64,000 nucleotides of DNA from Haemophilus haemolyticus (GCF_003352385.1 NZ_CP031243.1:722501-786500); one strand, 5' to 3'; shown: positions 33,059 through 43,673, counted from the first letter of the stretch. The notes: generated from the sequence alone by a model not told the origin. Numbers and translations are program-made.

Positions 33059-33802
33059 ATGATAAACATCATTTTTCTTCACGGACTTCTTGGTACAAAA
33101 AACGATTGGCAAAAAGTCATTGAAAATCTACCGCTCTTTAATTGTATTGCGCTAGATTTACCTTTTCACGGGCAAGCTAAAGATATTGAAGTCACAAATT
33201 TTGAAGATACGGCGGAGTATTTGGCTCAGCAAATTAAAAGTGCGGTGAAAAATGAACCGTATTTTCTTGTTGGGTATTCTCTAGGTGGAAGGATTGCTTT
33301 GTATTATGCACTGCAAGCTCAGGTGGAACGATCTAATTTGCAAGGTGTTATTTTAGAAGGCGCGAATCTAGGTTTAAAAACTGACGAAGAAAAGCAAATT
33401 CGTTTTCAACATGATTTTGCTTGGGCTCAACGTTTTATGCAAGAATCGCCAGAAAATGTATTAAATGATTGGTATCAACAGCCCGTGTTTTCTCATTTAA
33501 CTGAAGAAGAAAGACTGCAATTAGTTGAAAAACGAAAATCAAATTGCGGTGAAAATATTGGCAAGATGCTGCTGGCGACAAGTCTATCCAAACAACCTGA
33601 TTTTAGTGAAAAAGTGCGGTTAAGTTCTTTGCCATTTTTTTATTTTTGTGGCGAACGAGATCATAAGTTCCAAGTTTTAGCCAAAGAAAATCAAATTAAT
33701 TTAGTAACCATTCCTTCCGCTGGGCATAACTCACATTTAGAAAGTTCAGAATATTTCTCTGAAAAAATAGAAAATTGTGTATTAAAAATTGCTAGACCTT
33801 AG
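33059..33802 (+). CDS. menH: SHCHC synthase MenH (alpha/beta-hydrolase)
   Basis: 247 residues, alpha/beta-hydrolase: LHGLLGTKNDW (oxyanion hole), the nucleophile elbow VGYSLGGRIALYYA, a helical lid with an arginine-rich stretch, CGERDHKF for the Asp and AGHNSHLE for the His. It removes pyruvate from SEPHCHC in the menaquinone pathway. It completes a menF-menD-menH set, with menC/E/B elsewhere. Confidence 0.92.
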   Translation: MINIIFLHGLLGTKNDWQKVIENLPLFNCIALDLPFHGQAKDIEVTNFEDTAEYLAQQIKSAVKNEPYFLVGYSLGGRIALYYALQAQVERSNLQGVILEGANLGLKTDEEKQIRFQHDFAWAQRFMQESPENVLNDWYQQPVFSHLTEEERLQLVEKRKSNCGENIGKMLLATSLSKQPDFSEKVRLSSLPFFYFCGERDHKFQVLAKENQINLVTIPSAGHNSHLESSEYFSEKIENCVLKIARP

Positions 33803-33857
33803 TTAAAATGCTAGGATTCAATCCTTTCTCTTTATAATAAACTACTAAGGAAACACA

Positions 33858-35174
33858 ATGTCTACACAACTTCGTAATAATCCGATGAAAGTGGCGTTAG
33901 CCTCGATGGTCGGTACGGCAATCGAATTTTTTGATTATTATATCTATGCGGCTGCCGCTGTATTAGTTTTCAATACGCAATTCTTCCATAGCGATGATCC
34001 GCTTTCTAATGATTTACTTTCTCTTTCTACGCTTGCTTTAGCATTCTTTGCACGTCCAATTGGTTCTGCATTATTCGGTCACTTTGGTGATAAAATTGGT
34101 CGTAAAAAAACCTTGGTTGCCTCCCTTGTTTTAATGGGCGGTTCAACAGTAGTAATTGGTTTACTTCCTAACTATGCTCAAATCGGTATCTGGGCGCCAA
34201 TTTTGCTTTGCGTATGCCGTGTTGGTCAAGGTATTGGACTTGGGGGCGAATGGGGTGGTGCAGCTTTAGTCGCCACAGAAAATGCGCCAGAAGGCAAACG
34301 AGCTTGGTACGGTACTTTCCCTCAATTAGGTGCGCCAATCGGCTTATTTGTAGCAAATGCAACATTCTTCTTAGTCAGCTATTTCCTCGGGCAAGATGCT
34401 CTTGTGGAATGGGCATGGCGTATTCCGTTTGTATCTTCCGTTTTATTGGTCGCTGTCGGCTTATATGTTCGCTTAACTTTACACGAAAGCCATGTATTTG
34501 TGGAAGCGGAGCAAAAAGGGAAAAAATTGAATGCACCAGTGAGTGTTGTTTTTACTAAACACTTAAAACCAATGGTTATTGGCACATTTATCATGGTGGC
34601 AACTTATTCTCTGTTTTACATTATGACGGCTTTTGCTCAGGCATATTCTCGAACAGCACCAAAGCTTTCTGAAGCAGGTTATGCGCTTGGCTTAGGTATC
34701 CCAGCAAATACATTTACTGGCTTGTTATTAATTAGTGCTATTGTATTTGGTATTTTTATCAGTATTTCTGGTGTTTATGCCGATAAAATTGGTCGCCGTA
34801 AATGGTTGATTTGGGTGACGGTGGCTGTTGGTGTGCTCGGTTTAACCATGCCATTCTTCTTAGAAAATGGTACCCCAATGAGCGTATTTGCATTTTTAGT
34901 AATTGGTATGGCGATCATGGGGATGACATTTGGTCCAATGGCTGCGCTATTGCCAGAATTATTTCCAACGGAAGTCCGTTATTCAGGCGCATCTCTTGCT
35001 TATAATTTAGCATCAATTATTGGTGCAACGATTGCGGCGATGATTTCTTTAAAAATTAATGCATCATTTGGCGTGATGGGCGTAGGTATTTATTTAGCAA
35101 TCAATGCACTCATGACGCTATTGGCATTATTAGCGTCAAAAGAAACTAAAAACGTAGATTTAACACAAATCTAA
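33858..35174 (+). CDS. MFS transporter, metabolite:H+ symporter family
   Basis: 438 residues with about twelve hydrophobic segments, in the MHS branch that includes ProP, ShiA and KgtP. Typical signatures: IEFFDYYIYAAAA in TM1, GHFGDKIGRKKTLV in the loop after TM2, GIGLGGEWGGAAL, and YADKIGRRKW in the second half. The substrate is not evident; homologues carry osmolytes, shikimate or organic acids. It shares direction with the men genes but has its own RBS (AAGGAAA) 55 bp after menH. An IS copy starts 33 bp downstream. Confidence 0.85.
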   Translation: MSTQLRNNPMKVALASMVGTAIEFFDYYIYAAAAVLVFNTQFFHSDDPLSNDLLSLSTLALAFFARPIGSALFGHFGDKIGRKKTLVASLVLMGGSTVVIGLLPNYAQIGIWAPILLCVCRVGQGIGLGGEWGGAALVATENAPEGKRAWYGTFPQLGAPIGLFVANATFFLVSYFLGQDALVEWAWRIPFVSSVLLVAVGLYVRLTLHESHVFVEAEQKGKKLNAPVSVVFTKHLKPMVIGTFIMVATYSLFYIMTAFAQAYSRTAPKLSEAGYALGLGIPANTFTGLLLISAIVFGIFISISGVYADKIGRRKWLIWVTVAVGVLGLTMPFFLENGTPMSVFAFLVIGMAIMGMTFGPMAALLPELFPTEVRYSGASLAYNLASIIGATIAAMISLKINASFGVMGVGIYLAINALMTLLALLASKETKNVDLTQI

Positions 35175-35262
35175 TTCTATTTAAGAAAAAAGAACGGTGA
35201 AAATTTGATCTGCACTCTAAAAGTTGGTCTCAACAACCAACAATTGAGGTGCAGATTTTTTT

Positions 35263-35586
35263 ATGGGTAAACATTACACAATAGAATTTAAATTACAGGC
35301 TCTCCACCCTATTTTGAATGGAAAAATGAGTATTAGAGAAGCTGCGCGTTTTTACAATATTCCTTCCAACGCCCTAGTCGGGACGTGGTTAAAAAGGTTT
35401 GAAAAAAGTGGCATAAAAGAACTTATTCTCCGTAAACCATCAGGACGACCGCCGATGAAACCCAAATATGCAAAAATGCCACCGCCACCCAAAACTGAAG
35501 AAGAGCGTTTACGCCTGAGAATTTTACAGCTTGAAGCCTACCTAAATGAATTGAGAAGGAGCAGATTTCAGGACGAAACCGAGTAA
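35263..35586 (+). CDS. IS3-family transposase OrfA
   Basis: 107 residues: an N-terminal HTH (YTIEFKLQALHPILNGKMSIREAARFYNIP), a second HTH-like region with WLKRFEKSG, a basic linker and a C-terminal leucine-zipper-like coiled coil (LRLRILQLEAYLNEL). It is the DNA-binding half of the transposase; the OrfAB fusion cannot form because orfB is broken. Confidence 0.85.
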   Translation: MGKHYTIEFKLQALHPILNGKMSIREAARFYNIPSNALVGTWLKRFEKSGIKELILRKPSGRPPMKPKYAKMPPPPKTEEERLRLRILQLEAYLNELRRSRFQDETE

Positions 35587-36183
35587 AGGAAATTATCCAA
35601 AGGTTAAGAACGCATTACCCATTAAAATGGCTTTTAGGATTTGTACGGTTAGCACGTAGTGCATTTTTTGCTAAACTTCAGATTAAACTGGATAAGGGGG
35701 CGCAGCTGAAAAGGCCATTAAACGCATCAAAGCCAATCATCCTGATTATGGCTACCGAAGTGTTCAGCCTGTCTGGCAACGATAAATCACAAGAAAATCC
35801 AACTTCTAATGCGGTACTCGGACGCCAAGTGCGGTTAAGAAAACGCAAGAAATTCATGACCTATCGAGGCACAATAGGCCATATTGCCCCGAATCAAAAA
35901 TGGGTAACGGTAAAGCAAAAGATGGGGCACAAGTCAATGTTAAACATGGCGGGCAAACGCCAGAATAAGGTTGAGAGCTTGATTTAACATTCAGACCAAG
36001 GCTGGCAGTATCAGATGAGTGCTTATCGTAGAATACTTGCTGAGCAGGGTATAACTCAATAAAACGAAAGAATAGATAGGTGAATAGGTAAGGGATTACT
36101 TGGACTATTATAACCACCGTCGGATCCAACTGAAATTAAAAGGACGGAGTCCGATACGATATCGTTGTCAGTCCTTGAATTAA
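35560..36183 (+). pseudogene. IS3-family transposase OrfB, degenerate
   Basis: Pieces of OrfB appear in several frames: VKEIIQRLRTHYPLKWLLGFVRLARSAF, then, after a frameshift near 35700, AAEKAIKRIKANHPDYGYRSVQPVW, then LHSDQGWQYQMSAYRRIL-type residues with the second catalytic Asp, and the C-terminal YYNHRRIQLKLKGRSP. The stretch expected to hold the first Asp and the catalytic Glu block is scrambled or deleted. Confidence 0.8.
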
Positions 36184-36226
36184 TCGTCCAGATTTTGGGG
36201 CAGATCATTTTTTTGACTAAATTTAT

Positions 36227-37006
36227 TTAGCCATTTTTATCTTTAGCGGCTTTATAAAGCTCCATTGCTTCAGGTAATAAACGTTGTAAGTTTTCTTGAC
36301 GAGACTGATCGCTAGGATGAGTAGAAGCTAACACATCAAGAGCACCTCGAGAACCACCAGACACTTTTGCCATTTTTTGCCACAATCCTGGCGCTACCTG
36401 TGGGTTGTATCCAGAACGAGCCATTAACATTAATCCCACTTCATCTGCCTCAGTTTCAGCACTACGAGAATAAGGTTTGTCTAAAGCAAAATCTTTAGTA
36501 AGCGAAACCAAATCAGTCACATCTGTCCCAACTGCAATGGATAATGCTGTCCCTCCAATGGCCCCAACAATATTACTAACGGTTCCAAAGTTAGTTTTAG
36601 CTTTACCATGCTCTTTTAATGCATGAGCCATTTCATGCCCCATTACCACCGCGATTTCGTTATCATTAAGTTGTAAGGTATCAACTAACCCAGTATAGAA
36701 CGCCATTTTACCGCCAGGCATAGCCCAAGCATTCAATTCTTTTGACTTAATCACATTAATTTGCCAGTTAAATTGCTGTCCAGTCTCATTAGCCTGGTTT
36801 GCATAATTCACCATTTTATGAAACACATGGTGAATTCGTTTTGCGGTATTTGATGAAGTATCAATTGCCCCCTGAGTACGAATTTTTCCCATTTCTTGTG
36901 CATAACTACTCGCTGCCTCTCGATTTATAGAAGCCGAATCAGCACAAGCAGTGATAAGTGAACTAGCTAATAGCGTAAAAGCAAAACTTTTAAGTTGTTT
37001 TTTCAT
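36227..37006 (-). CDS. M48-family metalloprotease lipoprotein (LoiP/YcaL-like)
   Basis: 259 residues, a lipoprotein (lipobox LITAC, Cys21) with a gluzincin domain. The zinc motif HEMAH is at 124-128 (VVMGHEMAHALKEHG) and the third ligand region is AETEADEVG at about 183-191. AWAMPGGKMAFYTGL (about 93-107) and a late STHPSDQSRQENLQ are typical of LoiP/YcaL/BepA proteases. It probably acts in outer-membrane quality control. The stop is about 20 bp from the IS end. Divergent from mtr. Confidence 0.85.
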   Translation of the reverse strand: MKKQLKSFAFTLLASSLITACADSASINREAASSYAQEMGKIRTQGAIDTSSNTAKRIHHVFHKMVNYANQANETGQQFNWQINVIKSKELNAWAMPGGKMAFYTGLVDTLQLNDNEIAVVMGHEMAHALKEHGKAKTNFGTVSNIVGAIGGTALSIAVGTDVTDLVSLTKDFALDKPYSRSAETEADEVGLMLMARSGYNPQVAPGLWQKMAKVSGGSRGALDVLASTHPSDQSRQENLQRLLPEAMELYKAAKDKNG

Positions 37007-37071
37007 AAGTGATCCTTTTTTGAACTAACGCAGATTATATGAATTTATTATTTTTTGTCGATATAAATATA

Positions 37072-37103
37072 TTGAACTTTCCTTTTGCACTACTATAATA
37101 GTG
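37072..37103 (+). promoter_or_regulatory. mtr promoter with overlapping palindrome
   Basis: TTGAAC at 37072-37077, a 16-bp spacer and TATAAT at 37094-37099. The palindrome CACTA-N6-TAGTG (37088-37103) overlaps the -10 element, where a repressor such as TrpR could bind. The operator role is a guess. Confidence 0.55.
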
Positions 37104-37126
37104 TAAGTTTATTTTAGGGGCATTTT

Positions 37127-38383
37127 ATGACACAACAAAAATTACCTTCTCTCTTAGGCGGCGCGATGATCATCGCGGGTACAGCTATTGGTGCAGGCAT
37201 GCTGGCTAACCCAACTTCAACGGCTGGTGTATGGTTTATTGGTTCGATTCTCGCTTTAATTTATACTTGGTTTTGTATGACAACATCAGGATTAATGATC
37301 CTAGAAGCTAATCTACATTATCCAACAGGTTCAAGTTTTGACACCATCGTTAAAGATTTATTAGGAAAAAGTTGGAATATTATCAATGGTCTTTCCGTTG
37401 CCTTCGTCTTGTATATTCTGACTTATGCCTACATCACCTCTGGCGGAGGCATTACTCAAAATCTGCTCAACCAAGCATTCGGCTCTGCTGAAAGTGCGGT
37501 GGATATTGGAAGAACTTCAGGATCTTTAATTTTCTGCCTTATCCTTGCAGCCTTCGTGTGGCTTTCAACCAAAGCTGTGGACCGTTTCACAACCGTGTTA
37601 ATTGTCGGGATGGTGGTCGCTTTTTTCCTTTCTACTACCGGTTTATTAAGCTCTGTAAAAACAGAAGTTTTATTCAATACCGTTACTGAAGGCGAACAAA
37701 CATATTTACCTTATTTATTCACCGCACTTCCAGTTTGTTTAGTGTCCTTTGGTTTCCACGGAAATGTGCCTAGCTTAGTAAAATATTACAACCGTGATGG
37801 TCGCCGAGTCATGAAATCAATCTTCATCGGTACGGGATTAGCACTCGTAATTTATATTTTATGGCAACTTGCTGTGCAAGGTAATTTACCTCGCAATGAA
37901 TTTGCTCCGGTAATTGAAAAAGGCGGCGATGTTTCCGCATTACTAGAGGCATTACATAAATATATTGAAGTAGAATACCTTGCCGTCGCATTAAATTTCT
38001 TTGCTTATATGGCGATTGCCACATCATTCTTAGGCGTAACTTTAGGCCTATTTGATTATATTGCGGATCTGTTTAAATTTGACGATAGCTTGTTAGGACG
38101 AACAAAAACCACATTAGTGACATTTTTACCACCGCTATTGTTAAGTTTACAATTCCCTTATGGCTTTGTGATTGCCATTGGTTATGCGGGATTAGCTGCA
38201 ACCATTTGGGCTGCAATCGTGCCGGCACTGCTTGTTAAAGCAAGTCGCCAAAAATTCCCAAATGCGACTTATAAAGTGTATGGCAGTAATTTTATGATTG
38301 GCTTTGTGATCTTATTCGGTGTGTTAAACATTGTGGCACAAGTCGGCGCAAATTTAGGGTGGTTTGCCAATTTCACAGGATAA
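37127..38383 (+). CDS. mtr: Tryptophan-specific permease Mtr
   Basis: 418 residues, an aromatic amino-acid permease (HAAAP family) with about eleven membrane helices. It follows E. coli Mtr closely: SLLGGAMIIAGTAIGAGML, WFCMTTSGLMILEANLHYPTGSSFDTIVKDLLGK, FHGNVPSLVKYY, ATSFLGVTLGLFDYIADLF and AIGYAGLAATIWAAIVPALL. It imports tryptophan by H+ symport. It ends the IS-bounded block; an IS remnant starts about 30 bp later. Confidence 0.88.
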   Translation: MTQQKLPSLLGGAMIIAGTAIGAGMLANPTSTAGVWFIGSILALIYTWFCMTTSGLMILEANLHYPTGSSFDTIVKDLLGKSWNIINGLSVAFVLYILTYAYITSGGGITQNLLNQAFGSAESAVDIGRTSGSLIFCLILAAFVWLSTKAVDRFTTVLIVGMVVAFFLSTTGLLSSVKTEVLFNTVTEGEQTYLPYLFTALPVCLVSFGFHGNVPSLVKYYNRDGRRVMKSIFIGTGLALVIYILWQLAVQGNLPRNEFAPVIEKGGDVSALLEALHKYIEVEYLAVALNFFAYMAIATSFLGVTLGLFDYIADLFKFDDSLLGRTKTTLVTFLPPLLLSLQFPYGFVIAIGYAGLAATIWAAIVPALLVKASRQKFPNATYKVYGSNFMIGFVILFGVLNIVAQVGANLGWFANFTG

Positions 38384-38414
38384 GTTTTACTCGATACAAT
38401 AAAGGTGTATAACT

Positions 38415-38623
38415 GATTAACTCTCAAAAAGTTAGATTGTTAAATTAAGGACTGAGTTCTGTAACTCACAGGGCTTAGTCCTTTTATTTTACACTGAAAG
38501 CAATTTTTACTGTGTTAAAGATCAAAAATTGATCACTTATTGTTTAAATGACGGGGGATTTAACCATAAAAAATTTGCACCTTAATCAGTTGATTGTTTC
38601 GTTCAACTTTTGGGGTGCAAATC
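38415..38623 (-). mobile_element. IS150-like remnant, MITE-sized (copy 3)
   Basis: 209 bp with both IS ends (CTCAAAAAGTTAGATTG ... and ...AACTTTTGGGGTGCAAATC) and nearly no coding sequence. Its inner part (AAGCAATTTTTACTGTGTT...) is also present in copy 1 near 28470 but not in the full-length copy, so copies 1 and 3 come from a related subfamily or a shared deletion derivative. Same orientation as copy 1. Confidence 0.75.
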
Positions 38624-38668
38624 ATACATAGGGCTTTGCCATCTAGAACGCTAATTCAAAGAGGCGTA

Positions 38669-41600
38669 TTAAAAACTAAAACTTAGTTTTACTTCAGCAG
38701 TTTTTTGTTTCTCTGCTTGTTTCGCTTTTGTTAATCCGCCAATTAAACTTAATTTTACATTATGGTATTTAAATTTAAGGCCAGCATTGTATTGTTGTTG
38801 ATTTTCAACGTTGTAAGCAAAATCATATCCATTTACATTAATTTTTCCGTTGCCTTGATTTACATCATATCGAGCAGACAAAATTGGTGTAATGGAAAAC
38901 TCGCCGAAGTTATAGGTATAACTTAAATCAAGTTGAGCAAAGGTTGTTTTGACGGATATAGGGTTTACTCTAATGCGATCTTGACCTAATGCAAAATTAG
39001 AGCTTGATAAGTAGCCATAACGAATACCTACACTTGGTTTAATCCCAAAATTCCCTATGTTAAACGCTTTGCCGGCTATTAGGCCTATTTGTGTGGTATA
39101 ACGATCAAATTTAGCATTATTATTGGTTTGTAGGTTGCTTTGGAACTTGCCGTAGCCTAAATCAATGCCCAAATACCAATGATTATCCGCATAATATTTA
39201 GAATAGAAATTAACTTGTGCTAGAGTATTTTTACTTGTTGCCTCATCAAGGCTGTTACTATTCCGAACATAAGTCAATATACCACCTAGTTGAATATTTC
39301 TCGTCACAGATTTATCTAAGCCTAATTGGCTTCTTACACTTTGAGAATTAAAACGACGATATTGGCTTGAGGAATAATTTTCGTTCATCGAAGAATTAGA
39401 TACCCAAACGCTATATTGCCCCTCATTATTTATTTCTAGTTGATTAATATGTTGAGAAATCGCTTTTCCAACATTTAATGCAATAAATTGTGCTTTTACC
39501 ATTGAGTCAGAAAGTACAGCATTGGTGTTTTTACTAATGAGATCTCGCAGTTCAGGTTGAGCTTTTTCTGATTTGCCTGCTTCAGGCTGAGTAGAATTAT
39601 CAGTCACACTCACTTCTGGTGGAGCGGTTTCCTCAGGGCGTTTTTCAGGCGTTACTGTTTCTGCCGTTGTATTTTCAGGTTGAGCTGTTTCTGATTTATT
39701 TACTTCAGGCTGAGTAGAATTATCAGTCACACTCACTTCTGGTGGAGCGGTTTCCTCAGGGCGTTTTTCAGGCGTTACTGTTTCTGCCGTTGTATTTTCA
39801 GGTTGAGCTGTTTCTGATTTATTTACTTCAGGCTGAGTAGAATTATCAGTCACACTCACTTCTGGTGGAGCGGTTTCCTCAGGGCGTTTTTCAGGTGTTA
39901 CTGTTTCTGCCGCTGTATTTTCAGGTTGAGCTTTTTCTGATTTGCCTGCTTCAGGCTGAGTAGAATTATCAGTCACACTCACTTCTGGTGGAGCGGTTTC
40001 CTCAGGGCGTTTTTCAGGCGTTACTGTTTCTGCCGTTGTATTTTCAGGTTGAGCTGTTTCTGATTTATTTACTTCAGACTGAGAGGAAGTTTCAGTCTCT
40101 TCAGGTTTATTTTGCGGTTCAACAGCCTCTACTTTTTTGTAAGTAATAATATAAGCATTTTTTCCGCTCGATTTCATTTCGGTCGCAATTAATCCATTAA
40201 AAGATTTTTTATTTTTATCAAGTGAATTATTAAATGCAGATTTTAATACAACGTATTCTGCTAAGATTTCCCCATCTGGGCTTTGATGTGTAATCATTAC
40301 TTGCTCAGGTATATCAATAACAATTGAATGTCCTATGTCAGTTCTATTAAAATCGTTATCTTGATTTTTTGGGGCTACATTTGTGGTCGTCGCAGAATTT
40401 GGAGTGGGTAGAGGAGTATCAACAACATTAACTGTTTCTTCATTTTTATGATCTACTTGAGTAGCTTTTGTGGTTTGATATCTTTTTTCAACTTCTGAAT
40501 TATATAAGCGATAAATTCCATTATCTTTACGTAATTCATATTTCCAAGCACCTAAATCAACGGTATTCCCAACTAATGACACATTTAAATTATCTTTTTG
40601 AGCATCTGAAGCATCTAAAAGCGTGAGTTCATTGTGATTAGGTTCTCCTGTTTTACTTTTCACATTTAATTTAAAATCACCTGAAGCAGAGTTTTTTACC
40701 ACTACTTTGTCGCCTTGCTTATCAGTAAGATCAGTCAAGTAATAGAAATGCCCATTGCCTGATAAGTTATTCACAGTCAGCGTGTTATATTTTTTCACAC
40801 TGTTTTCATTCTCTGCTGTATTTAAATGAATATGTCCATCGTCTACATTTAAGTGATTAACATTGCTATCGCCAGTTAAATACCATTTACTATTTTCGGT
40901 TAAACGTACTTGGCTGTTTCCACCTGCCTGAATTGAGCCATGCAAATTGGCTTTGCCTAAGGTAAAGTTTGCACTTCCAGTTAAATTAACATCGCCAGAT
41001 ACATTGGTGGCATTAAAGCTATTGAGGGCTTTTTCCGATAAATTGCTATTATGGCAAGTCACATAGCCCGTATAGTCAGAACGTACACAAACCGTATCGC
41101 CAGCTTTATAGCCAATATGCACTTGCGCACTATCTGAGGCTGTGACATTAGACGTAATATTTGCAACATTGCGTCCTGAATAAAGGGTGGCATTGCCACT
41201 CACTTTCATTGAGGTTGCTTTAAAAGTGCGGTCAATCCAGTCATTTTCTAACACCACTTCATTATTTTCAGTAAAGTGTTGATCTTTTTCCGTTGAAGAA
41301 ATATTAGCAATATCTCTTGCGTGTGGTGTAGGCCTGCCAGAAAGGAATAATGTACCTTTTTCAACTTTTAATTCACCGTTAAGGTTTGTTCCGCCTGTCA
41401 ATAAAAAGCGATTTTGATCGGTTTTACCGCTAAAAGTGATATTTAATTCACCATTTGTACCTTTACCATCATCTTCACCAAAGTAGCCATTAAAACCATT
41501 CATACGCTCATTGTTGATATGATTCATTACATTTATTTTGGCATCTGTTTCATTTTCACCCATATATAGCCAATCTTGATTACTTTCTTTTCCATTGCAA

Positions 41601-43431
41601 GGCATTTCAGCGCGGAGGCTACCTGATTTTTTTAATGTGTAATATTTATAGCAATAATTACTGTAATAAAGGTTTTGTCCATATTTCGCGGTTCGATTAA
41701 GAAAAGGTTGTTCTACCTCTTCAGGTTGTGGGCGATATATAGTTATCTTGCCTAGTTCAGTAATCAAATTATCCCCAGTAATAGTTACATTAGAGGATTT
41801 ACTGGTATTGTGATTAACTAATCTAGCTCCCTCATCAATATTTCTAATGTGATCAAATTTAAGTGAATTACCGTTTAAATCTAATCGTCCCCCTCTAAAT
41901 CCAAAGTAAATAGAGCTAGGATCTACTTGTTTTTCATCTGTGAGAACAACAGTTGGGCGACCGCTTACAATTCCAAGCATAGAGAAAGCTTTAACTTTTC
42001 CCGAAGAATCAGCCTCTTGTTTTAGGATAACTTTTCCATCTCCTACTTTTAGTTGCCCTTTGTTTTCTCCTTTTCCTTGTACAACTAAAGTACCTTCACC
42101 AATTTTAGCTAATCGATCATATTGAGGATTATGCACTTTCCATACAACGGTATTTCCTTTTTCGACAGATACACCCGCTCCTTTCCAAGTAGAATTATCT
42201 GAAGTGCCTTTAACTTCATAATCACCTTCAAAAAATAATCCGCCAGCACCTTGATCAATATCATTGTTTAAGGTAATTGTTCCACTTCCATTAAACGTAA
42301 CATTTTTGCCATGATTAGGGTTATTTTTTCCATCAGATAAATCAACATTCAACGTTTCAGAACTATTAGAAATGACACTTGATTTGTTATTTATAGTTTT
42401 CCAATTATATTCTGTATTAGGATTGGTCAATGAACCTGCAGTATCTCTGCTATAAACAGTTTTAGCAAAGTCAGATTTATAAATATTCCATTCTTGCCAA
42501 GATTTTTTGTTATATCCCCCCAGAAATCATAGGCTCCAAGGAAAAGCCATTTACCTTTATCTTTGTTATAAACAAAAAGTGGGGATCCGCTGTCTCCTAA
42601 AACAGCATAATTGGTCAGTGGATCTTGTGATAATAAGGTCTTAGGATCCCTATATCTATTGGCAACTCCAAATCCAATTAGTCCATCATTTTCGTGATTA
42701 ACTTCATAAGGTGTTCCGCCGATAGCATATCTATAAGCTTCACCAACTAAATTTAAGTCGCTACCTCCAACCTCACGATGGTCTAAAATTAAGCTATAAT
42801 TAGCTCCCTTTTTATAGACAAAAGGTGTTCCACTTCCAATTCTAACGAAAGATGAGTATTTTTCTGTATTGTTATATTCGCCTTTAGTGCTATTCGAAGT
42901 TGAAGGTTCTATAGGTATAACCTCTGTTACAAATTTATCTAATCGTGGCATGTAATAATCTTCACGACGTTTTTGCTCATCTTTTGCATTAGGAGTGGAT
43001 GGAAAATCATTTCTATTAACGGTCAAGTATCTATTTTCTTCTGATGATACATCTCGATGTTGAATGGAGTTTCCATACCTTCTCTCTCCATTTAAATTCC
43101 CAAAATGAAGTTCATCCACATTACCACCAACGTGTTTCACGCCTACTACATATTGTGGATTCACCAACGTGGCAATTCGTTTATCTACATCTACCACACT
43201 AAAATCAATCATCGGAATACCGTTAGGTAAGGCAGTGCCCAAATCTTTATTATTTTTATCCTTTACCAGCACATTTGTTGCCCCCACAGAGAACATTCCT
43301 TTGTTTTCTGCAAAATCACGGAATATTTGATAATCCACATCGTCTCTAACTAATGCGGCTTCTGTATAAGGGGTTAGCGCATAGGCGACAGTTAGGGCAA
43401 TAAAGTTAAGTTTGAATTTTTTATTTAGCAT
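38669..43431 (-). pseudogene. iga: IgA1 protease autotransporter, split by a frameshift
   Basis: Two minus-strand frames make one S6-family autotransporter. The first (42427-43431) has a signal peptide, YVVGVKHVG (catalytic His region), [11 protein letters not shown] and the active-site Ser in GDSGSPLF. The second (38669-42430) has the rest of the protease, the beta-helix passenger, a Pro/Glu/Thr-rich linker with tandem repeats, and a C-terminal beta-barrel ending LSFSF. Conserved text continues across the junction if one G is added to the G6 tract at 42516-42521: [15 protein letters not shown] replaces [12 protein letters not shown]. The restored protein would be about 1,587 residues, close to known Haemophilus IgA1 proteases. 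As read, the product stops soon after the active site and is not exported through its own barrel. A sequencing error in the G tract is possible. Confidence 0.92.
39590..40082 (-). repeat. Four 123-bp tandem repeats in the iga linker
   Basis: The start of GTAGAATTATCAGTCAC recurs at 39591, 39714, 39837 and 39960, an exact 123-bp (41-residue) period. Each unit encodes ...[19 protein letters not shown]..., with only a few variant positions (AGKSEK/NKSET, NTTAE/NTAAE). The unit length keeps frame, so copy-number change alters linker length only. Confidence 0.95.
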
Positions 43432-43673
43432 GTTGGCTGTCCTTATAAATTGATTTTAAAAAGTAGATTTGATAGGACCAGTTTTATATACGGCTATGAG
43501 GTGATTCAAATCTTGAAGATGTGTTGCGGTGTTAATTTGTCAGTTTTATTTTAGGGGCGCTTTTCTACCATAATTTGTTCAAAAAGTGAATTATATTCAC
43601 CAATAAATTACTGGCTAATGATAATTATGTCTAACTTTTAAAAATTCAATTATTTTTCACCGCACTTTGGGAG

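Larger units (their letters stand above)
35207..36206 (+). mobile_element. IS150-like (IS3 family) element, full length but decayed
   Basis: A 1,000-bp element bounded by inverted ends: GATCTGCACTCTAAAAGTTGG on the left, and on the right the complement of GATCTGCCCCAAAATCTGG. It holds an intact orfA and a broken orfB. No clear target duplication (left flank AAATTT, right flank ATTTTTT). Two truncated relatives lie at 27849-28599 and 38415-38623. Confidence 0.85.

Noticed and set aside
43615..43630. Fur-box-like AATGATAATTAT upstream of iga
   Set aside because: Only one half of the 7-1-7 pattern is present; AT-rich DNA gives such matches by chance, and iga is not a typical Fur target.
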